6,415 nucleotides of DNA, taken from positions 1 to 6,415 of the forward strand of contig USSJ01000077.1 in the NCBI GenBank assembly GCA_900557285.1, written 5' to 3'. Every line of letters begins with the position of its first letter. Position 1 is the stretch's first letter. A program made the translations under genes and the position numbers. The notes beneath the pieces were generated by a model. The model saw only the letters and a program-made list of their open reading frames with translations, searched no databases and was not told where the DNA came from. The stretch comes from an uncultured Clostridia bacterium. Its GTDB lineage: Bacteria; Bacillota; Clostridia; Christensenellales; Borkfalkiaceae. This document shows positions 1 through 4,366 of the stretch, piece after piece.

Positions 1-1
1 A

Positions 2-2620
2 GGGCTCTTGTACAAAGGTCATAAGATCGTGCCGTATTGCCCTCGCTGCGGAACGGCGCTCTCCTCTCATGAAGTGGCGCAGGGGTATAAGGACGTAAAA
101 GAAACTTCCGTATACGTCCGTTTTCACAGGAAGGGGCTGGAAAACAGTTATTTTCTTGCGTGGACGACGACGCCCTGGACGCTTCCTTCCAATGTGGCGC
201 TTTGCATGAACGCGGATGAAGACTATGCGGAGATCGAAGCGGAAGACGGGGCGCATTATGTGCTGGCGCAGGCGCTGGTTGCATCGCTTTTTGAAAATTA
301 CAAAGTTTTGTCCGTGAAAAAGGGCAAGGAATACGAATTTGCGGAATACGAACCGCTGTTTGACTATGCAAAGGGATCTTTCCGCGAAAAAGCGTACTAT
401 GTCGTCTGTGACGGCTATGTAACGCTGACGGACGGCACGGGCATCGTGCACATTGCTCCCGCGTTCGGTGAAGACGACTACCGCGTCGGAAAGAAGTATA
501 ACCTTCCCGTGGTCAACATGGTGGACGAGCGCGGCTGTTTCAAGCCTGCCGTCACGGATTTTGCGGGTACGTTTGTCAAAAAAGCGGACAAAGGTGTGAT
601 CGAACTTCTGAAAAAGAAGGGGCTCTTGTTCAAAGAACTGATGTATGAACACAGTTATCCGCATTGCTGGCGCTGCGACACGCCTTTGCTGTATTATGCA
701 CGCGAGAGCTGGTTTATCAAGGTAACGGCAGTCAAGGACGAACTGATCAAGGCGAACAATTCCGTCAACTGGATGCCGGAGACGATCAAGTCGGGGCGCA
801 TGGGCAATTTCCTGGAGAACGTGATCGACTGGGGACTTTCGCGCGACCGCTACTGGGGTACTCCGCTTCCCGTGTGGGTATGCCCGGATTGCGGCAAGGT
901 GCACGTGATCGGAAGCAAGGCGGAACTGAAAGAGCTTTGCGGAATCAAAGGCGATATTGAATTGCATCGCCCGTATATCGATGATTGCACGTTCAAATGC
1001 GAATGCGGCGGAACGATGAAGCGTACGCCGGAAGTGATCGACTGCTGGTTCGATTCGGGTTCCATGCCGTTTGCGCAGTATCATTATCCGTTTGAAAACA
1101 AAGATCTTTTCAATGAAACATTCCCTGCCGATTTTATTTCGGAAGCGGTGGATCAGACGCGCGGATGGTTCTATACATTGCTGGTCATCTCGACGATCCT
1201 GTTCGGGAAAGCGCCTTTCAAAAACTGTATCGTATTGGGACACGTCAACGACAAAAACGGCGTGAAGATGTCCAAGCATAAGGGGAACGTTGTCGATCCC
1301 TGGAGCGTACTGGACAAACAGGGCAGCGATGCCGTGCGGTGGTATTTCTATACGTCCAGCGCGCCGTGGATCCCTTCGCGTTTCTATCCGGAAGCGGTGT
1401 CGGAAGCGCAGCGCCGCTACATGGGACCGCTGTGGAATTCATACGCGTTTTTTGTGCTGTATGCGGAGATCGACAAATACGATCCGAGCAAGTACGATCT
1501 GAAAAAATGCAAACTTTCCCTTATGGACAAGTGGATTCTGTCCAAGCTGAATACGCTGATCAAAACGGTGGACGAGGGATTGAACAAATATAATATTACG
1601 GACAGTGCGCGGGCGTTGCAGGATTTTGTGGATGTTCTTTCCAACTGGTATGTGCGCCGCGGCAGAGAGCGTTACTGGGGCAAAGAGATGACGGACGACA
1701 AGGCGGCGGCTTACACGACGCTGTACACCGTGCTGGTAACGCTTGCGAAACTGACTGCGCCGTTCACGCCGTTTGTGGCGGAGCAGATCTATCGCAATCT
1801 TGTTCCTAATTTCTATAAAGACGCGCCGAAGTCGGTGCATATGTGCAAATTCCCTGTCTGCGACGAAAATGCGATCGATCCCGATCTTGAAAAAGGCATG
1901 GATTCGGTGCTGGAGATCGTAGTTTTGGGAAGGTCTGCGCGGAATGCGGGTTCTTTGAAAAACCGTCAGCCGCTTGCGGAGATGATCGTGGCGACCGAAC
2001 GGGATCTGGATCTGAACGAAGAGCTGCAGGGCGTGATTTTGGACGAGCTGAACATCAAGAGCATGAAATTTGCGAAAGACGCTTCGGCGCTGGTAACGTA
2101 TAAACTCAAGCCGCAGATGAAAACGCTGGGGCCGAAGTACGGAAAATTGCTGAACGGTATCCGTGCATTTTTGGAAACCTGCGACGGGGCGGCGGTAGTC
2201 GGCACGGTAAAAGACGGCGGCACGTTCCGCACGCAGATCAACGGGGCGGAAGTGGAACTGACGGAAGAAGATCTTCTCGTTTCTACGGAAAGCGCGCAGG
2301 GATACGTGTCGGCGAGCGAAAAGGGCATCACGGTGGCACTGGATTCGCGTCTGACGCCCGAACTGATCGAAGAAGGAATTGAGAGAGAGCTTATCTCCAA
2401 GATCCAGACGATGCGCAAGGAAGCGGGATTTGAAGTAACCGATCATATCGACGTGTATTATACGGCTTCGGGAGAAACGGCGAAAGTTCTTGCTTCGCAT
2501 AAGCACGCGATCGCGTCGGTGGTGCTGGCGGATCGCGTGGAAAGCGGCGCGGCGCAGGGATATACGAAAGATTGGGAGATCGGCGACGAAAAGGCGACGA
2601 TCACGGTCGTGAAAAAATAA
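2..2620 (+). CDS. ileS: Isoleucyl-tRNA synthetase, type 2 (eukaryote-like), 5'-truncated by window edge
   Basis: Class I aminoacyl-tRNA synthetase that charges tRNA-Ile with isoleucine in the cytoplasm and edits misactivated valine. The frame is open from base 2, giving 872 codons; family members of this type have about 1,040, so roughly 170 N-terminal residues including the HIGH motif lie upstream. Visible in order (numbered from base 2): entry to the CP1 editing domain (GLLYKGHK, PYCPRCGTALSSHE, 1-25), the threonine-rich editing peptide TTTPWTLPSN (55-64), HIAPAFGEDDY (150-160) with the conserved editing aspartates, CWRCD (222-226), a Cys pair C294/C297 and another C333/C335 that could bind zinc, CWFDSGSMPFAQ, and the KMSKH catalytic loop (422-426, bases 1265-1279). 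An anticodon-binding helical domain and a C-terminal domain follow. KMSKH instead of KMSKS, the CWRCD and zinc-ribbon segments, and the absence of the NxCxxC-type C-terminal zinc finger place it in the eukaryote-like type 2 group. The identification is very secure; the subtype is a family-based inference. Confidence 0.97.
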   Translation, partial: GLLYKGHKIVPYCPRCGTALSSHEVAQGYKDVKETSVYVRFHRKGLENSYFLAWTTTPWTLPSNVALCMNADEDYAEIEAEDGAHYVLAQALVASLFENYKVLSVKKGKEYEFAEYEPLFDYAKGSFREKAYYVVCDGYVTLTDGTGIVHIAPAFGEDDYRVGKKYNLPVVNMVDERGCFKPAVTDFAGTFVKKADKGVIELLKKKGLLFKELMYEHSYPHCWRCDTPLLYYARESWFIKVTAVKDELIKANNSVNWMPETIKSGRMGNFLENVIDWGLSRDRYWGTPLPVWVCPDCGKVHVIGSKAELKELCGIKGDIELHRPYIDDCTFKCECGGTMKRTPEVIDCWFDSGSMPFAQYHYPFENKDLFNETFPADFISEAVDQTRGWFYTLLVISTILFGKAPFKNCIVLGHVNDKNGVKMSKHKGNVVDPWSVLDKQGSDAVRWYFYTSSAPWIPSRFYPEAVSEAQRRYMGPLWNSYAFFVLYAEIDKYDPSKYDLKKCKLSLMDKWILSKLNTLIKTVDEGLNKYNITDSARALQDFVDVLSNWYVRRGRERYWGKEMTDDKAAAYTTLYTVLVTLAKLTAPFTPFVAEQIYRNLVPNFYKDAPKSVHMCKFPVCDENAIDPDLEKGMDSVLEIVVLGRSARNAGSLKNRQPLAEMIVATERDLDLNEELQGVILDELNIKSMKFAKDASALVTYKLKPQMKTLGPKYGKLLNGIRAFLETCDGAAVVGTVKDGGTFRTQINGAEVELTEEDLLVSTESAQGYVSASEKGITVALDSRLTPELIEEGIERELISKIQTMRKEAGFEVTDHIDVYYTASGETAKVLASHKHAIASVVLADRVESGAAQGYTKDWEIGDEKATITVVKK

Positions 2621-2624
2621 GATA

Positions 2625-2641
2625 TCGGAACGCTGTTCCGA
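2625..2641 (+). promoter_or_regulatory. Perfect intercistronic hairpin between ileS and the methyltransferase gene
   Basis: TCGGAAC and GTTCCGA form a perfect 7-bp stem around a GCT loop, five bases after the ileS stop codon. The 3' arm directly abuts the AGAGG ribosome binding site (2642-2646) of the next gene. No run of T follows on the + strand (AGAGGTAAAAA), so it is not a standard intrinsic terminator for ileS. Possible roles are mRNA end protection or processing, or tuning of downstream translation. The inverted repeat is seen directly; the function is inferred. Confidence 0.55.
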
Positions 2642-2652
2642 AGAGGTAAAAA

Positions 2653-3510
2653 ATGCGGATTGCCGAAGATTGGCAAGATTATAAAATCATAGCGACGGGC
2701 GGCGGCTATAAGCTGGAGCGTTGGAAAGACATCGTATTGCTGCGGCCCGATCCGCAGGTGATCTGGGAAGCGCAGAGAGATCTGTTTGCGTATCCGGGGA
2801 TCCATGCGGTGTATCGCCGCAGTGAAAAGGGCGGCGGCGCCTGGGAGTATCGGAAACCGATGCCGGAGGAATGGACGGTCGGATACAAAGATCTGAAATT
2901 TAAGATCAAGCCGATGGGATTCAAACATACGGGACTTTTTCCGGAACAGGCAGTGAACTGGGACAGAATGTCGTCTCTGATCAAGGGCGCGGGCAGGCCT
3001 GTAAAAGTTCTGAATCTTTTTGCGTATACGGGCGGCGCGACGGTCGCGTGTGCGAAAGCGGGCGCGGAAGTGGTGCATGTGGACGCGGCGAAAGGCATGG
3101 TGGAGCGTGCGGGCGAGAATGCGCGGCTTTCGGGGATCGCGAGCGGGATCCGTTATATTGTGGATGACTGCAAGAAGTTTGTGCAGCGGGAGATCCGCCG
3201 CGGGAACCGGTACGATGCGATCATCATGGATCCGCCCTCGTACGGCAGAGGGCCGGGCGGGGAACTTTGGAAGATCGAGGACAGCCTGTATTCGTTTGTG
3301 CAGCTGTGCGCGCAGGTTTTGGCGGAGGATCCGCTGTTTATGCTGATCAACAGCTATACGACGGGTTTGCAGCCGATGGTGCTGAACAATATTTTGACGC
3401 TGTGTCTGAAAGGATACAGCGGTAAGATCGATGCATACGAGGTAGGGATTGCCACGGAAGAAGGGATCCCGCTTCCTTGCGGAGCAGGAGGGATGTTCAT
3501 TCATGAATGA
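2653..3510 (+). CDS. Class I SAM-dependent methyltransferase, RlmI/RlmK-like (COG1092), probable rRNA methyltransferase
   Basis: 285-residue cytoplasmic enzyme with the Rossmann methyltransferase fold that transfers a methyl group from S-adenosylmethionine. An N-terminal region of about 90 residues leads to KHTGLFPEQ (91-99), the counterpart of the K-TG-F-DQ segment of the RlmI/RlmK group. Then come motif I VLNLFAYTGGAT (119-130) for SAM binding, the acidic residue ending motif II in VVHVDAAKGM (140-149), a motif III-like VDDCKKF (170-176), and motif IV DPPSYGRG (193-200), which lines the active site. It lacks the N-terminal PUA domain of E. coli RlmI, so the target base is open: 23S rRNA cytosine is a reasonable guess, but substrate cannot be read from sequence. 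The ATG is set by AGAGG at 2642-2646 with a 6-base spacer. It starts 32 bp after ileS and overlaps the pseudouridine synthase gene, so it is probably co-transcribed with both. The fold assignment is firm and the substrate uncertain. Confidence 0.9.
   Translation: MRIAEDWQDYKIIATGGGYKLERWKDIVLLRPDPQVIWEAQRDLFAYPGIHAVYRRSEKGGGAWEYRKPMPEEWTVGYKDLKFKIKPMGFKHTGLFPEQAVNWDRMSSLIKGAGRPVKVLNLFAYTGGATVACAKAGAEVVHVDAAKGMVERAGENARLSGIASGIRYIVDDCKKFVQREIRRGNRYDAIIMDPPSYGRGPGGELWKIEDSLYSFVQLCAQVLAEDPLFMLINSYTTGLQPMVLNNILTLCLKGYSGKIDAYEVGIATEEGIPLPCGAGGMFIHE
3486..3492 (+). promoter_or_regulatory. Strong ribosome binding site fixing the pseudouridine synthase start
   Basis: AGGAGGG lies inside the last codons of the methyltransferase gene, 10 bases before the ATG at 3503. 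It supports that start over the in-frame ATG at 3449, which would add 18 residues (MPRKKGSRF...) with no family counterpart and has no comparable ribosome binding site. Confidence 0.8.
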
Positions 3511-4198
3511 TCTGAACATATTATACGAGGACAATCATATTATCGTAGTGATGAAACCGCAGGGGGTGCCTACCTGCGGGGATGAGAGCGGCGACGACAG
3601 TTTGCTGGAAGCGGTGCGCCGTTATGTGAAAGTGACTTATAATAAACCGGGGAACGTATACATCGGGCTGGTTCATCGGTTGGATCGTCCGACGGGCGGG
3701 GTGATGGTATTTGCCAAGACGAGCAAAGCGGCCTCGCGGCTGGCGGAGCAGATGCGGAGCGGTGATTTTGAAAAGCAATATCTGACCGTGCTGGTCGGCT
3801 GTCCGAAGGAAAAGCAGGGTACGCTTGTAAATTATTTAAAGAAAAATTCGGTCAACAATATGGTTTATATCTGCACGCAGACGACGGACGGAGCAAAAAT
3901 GGCGTCTTTGGATTACGAAGTGCTGGAAGAGAAGGGCGGTTGTTCATTGGTGCGGGTGAAACTTCATACGGGCAGGACGCATCAGATCCGCGTGCAGATG
4001 GCGGGGATCGGAACGCCCGTGTACGGGGACATGCGTTACGGCGGCGAAAACGCGAAAAAAGGCGGGCTGGCGCTTTGGGCGTACTCGCTGGCGTTTACGC
4101 ATCCGGTCACGAAAGAGCGGCTGCGGTTCATGGCGGAGCCGCCTGCCGACGTATCGCCATGGAAGCATTTTGATCTGGAAAAAGCTCTGAAATTGTGA
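3503..4198 (+). CDS. RluA-family pseudouridine synthase, short form without S4 domain
   Basis: 231-residue enzyme that isomerises uridine to pseudouridine in rRNA or tRNA; it acts in the cytoplasm. The protein opens with ILYEDNHIIVVMKPQGVPT (6-24), the usual RluA-family strand and K-P-G-V segment. The catalytic loop is VHRLDRPTGGVMVFAKT (57-73), with D61 as the expected nucleophile. The family motif HTGRTHQIRVQMA lies at 155-167, followed by PVYGDMRYG (172-180) and LWAYSLAFTHPVT (191-203). There is no N-terminal S4 RNA-binding domain, unlike RluC or RluD, so it is a catalytic-domain-only member. The loop reads HRLDRPTGG where many relatives have HRLDRDTSG, a substitution I associate with a Firmicutes subgroup. 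The gene overlaps the methyltransferase stop by 8 bases and has its own AGGAGGG site, which suggests coupled expression of two RNA-modification enzymes. The family is certain; the target uridine is unknown. Confidence 0.95.
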   Translation: MNDLNILYEDNHIIVVMKPQGVPTCGDESGDDSLLEAVRRYVKVTYNKPGNVYIGLVHRLDRPTGGVMVFAKTSKAASRLAEQMRSGDFEKQYLTVLVGCPKEKQGTLVNYLKKNSVNNMVYICTQTTDGAKMASLDYEVLEEKGGCSLVRVKLHTGRTHQIRVQMAGIGTPVYGDMRYGGENAKKGGLALWAYSLAFTHPVTKERLRFMAEPPADVSPWKHFDLEKALKL

Positions 4199-4266
4199 TT
4201 GAATTGTAAAATTCTGCATTCGGACGGGAAAAAGGGTAAAAATTTGTTGAAAGAGAAAAAATGCGT

Positions 4267-4295
4267 TTGACAAAAGCCCCTTTATAAGGTAAAAT
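4267..4295 (+). promoter_or_regulatory. Sigma-70/sigma-A promoter for the secreted protein gene
   Basis: TTGACA (4267-4272) is a perfect -35 box, followed by a 17-bp spacer and TAAAAT (4290-4295), a 5-of-6 match to the -10 consensus. Transcription should start near 4301-4303, giving a leader of about 65 nt before the ATG at 4367. The preceding stretch 4199-4266 is A-rich and non-coding, and I see no clear terminator or other element in it. The match and spacing are close to ideal, so the gene is probably strongly or at least independently transcribed. Confidence 0.85.
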
Positions 4296-4315
4296 AAACA
4301 GGTACAAGTATTTTA
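4290..4315. repeat. Inverted repeat TAAAATA/TATTTTA over the -10 box and start region
   Basis: TAAAATA (4290-4296) and TATTTTA (4309-4315) are perfect 7-bp arms separated by 12 bases. The left arm contains the -10 hexamer and the dyad straddles the predicted start point, where a repressor operator would sit. The arms are pure A/T, so chance is a serious alternative in an A-rich spacer. The repeat is seen directly; an operator role is inferred. Confidence 0.35.
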
Positions 4316-4316
4316 T

Positions 4317-4339
4317 GGGACGGCGGACAAGCCGTACCC
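4317..4339 (+). promoter_or_regulatory. GC-rich hairpin in the 5' leader of the secreted protein gene
   Basis: GGGACGGC pairs with GCCGTACCC around a GGACAA loop: five pairs next to the loop, one bulged A, then three G-C pairs. It lies about 15 nt into the predicted leader and ends 27 bases before the start codon. The sequence after it (GTTCAATTTGTGTT) lacks a T tract, so it is a poor terminator. It could stabilise the 5' end of the mRNA or be part of a small cis-regulatory element. I recognise no known riboswitch consensus in it. Confidence 0.5.
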
Positions 4340-4353
4340 GTTCAATTTGTGTT

Positions 4354-4358
4354 GGGAG
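4354..4358 (+). promoter_or_regulatory. Ribosome binding site of the secreted protein gene
   Basis: GGGAG is 8 bases upstream of the ATG at 4367. It supports that start, which is also the first codon of a well-formed signal peptide. A second purine stretch (AAGGGA, 4361-4366) touches the ATG and is too close to serve as the site. Confidence 0.65.
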
Positions 4359-4366
4359 CAAAGGGA

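Noticed and set aside
2..635. Near-identical 16-base direct repeat GGGCTCTTGTaCAAAG (2-17) and GGGCTCTTGTTCAAAG (620-635)
   Set aside because: Both copies are in the ileS frame and encode GLLYK and GLLFK segments that flank the editing domain throughout the family, so this is protein-level similarity and not a mobile or recombination repeat.
1439..2506. 355-codon open frame on the - strand inside ileS
   Set aside because: It lies fully antisense to a certain gene, its translation is Arg/His-rich with no family resemblance, and such frames are common opposite GC-biased codons.
3449..3502. Upstream in-frame ATG giving an 18-residue longer pseudouridine synthase
   Set aside because: The extension has no family counterpart and would overlap the methyltransferase gene by 62 bases; AGGAGGG at 3486-3492 favours the ATG at 3503.
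2458..3534. 358-codon open frame on the - strand across ileS, the methyltransferase and the pseudouridine synthase start
   Set aside because: It is antisense to three well-supported genes, rich in Arg, His and Pro, and has no recognisable motif.
4201..4214. GAATT-GTAA-AATTC inverted repeat after the pseudouridine synthase stop
   Set aside because: The stem is only five A/T-rich pairs with no following T tract, too weak to call a terminator.
4302..4366. Leader of the secreted protein gene as a known riboswitch (c-di-GMP, preQ1, guanidine types considered)
   Set aside because: Apart from one hairpin, the conserved bases of those motifs are not present and the leader is too short for most of them.
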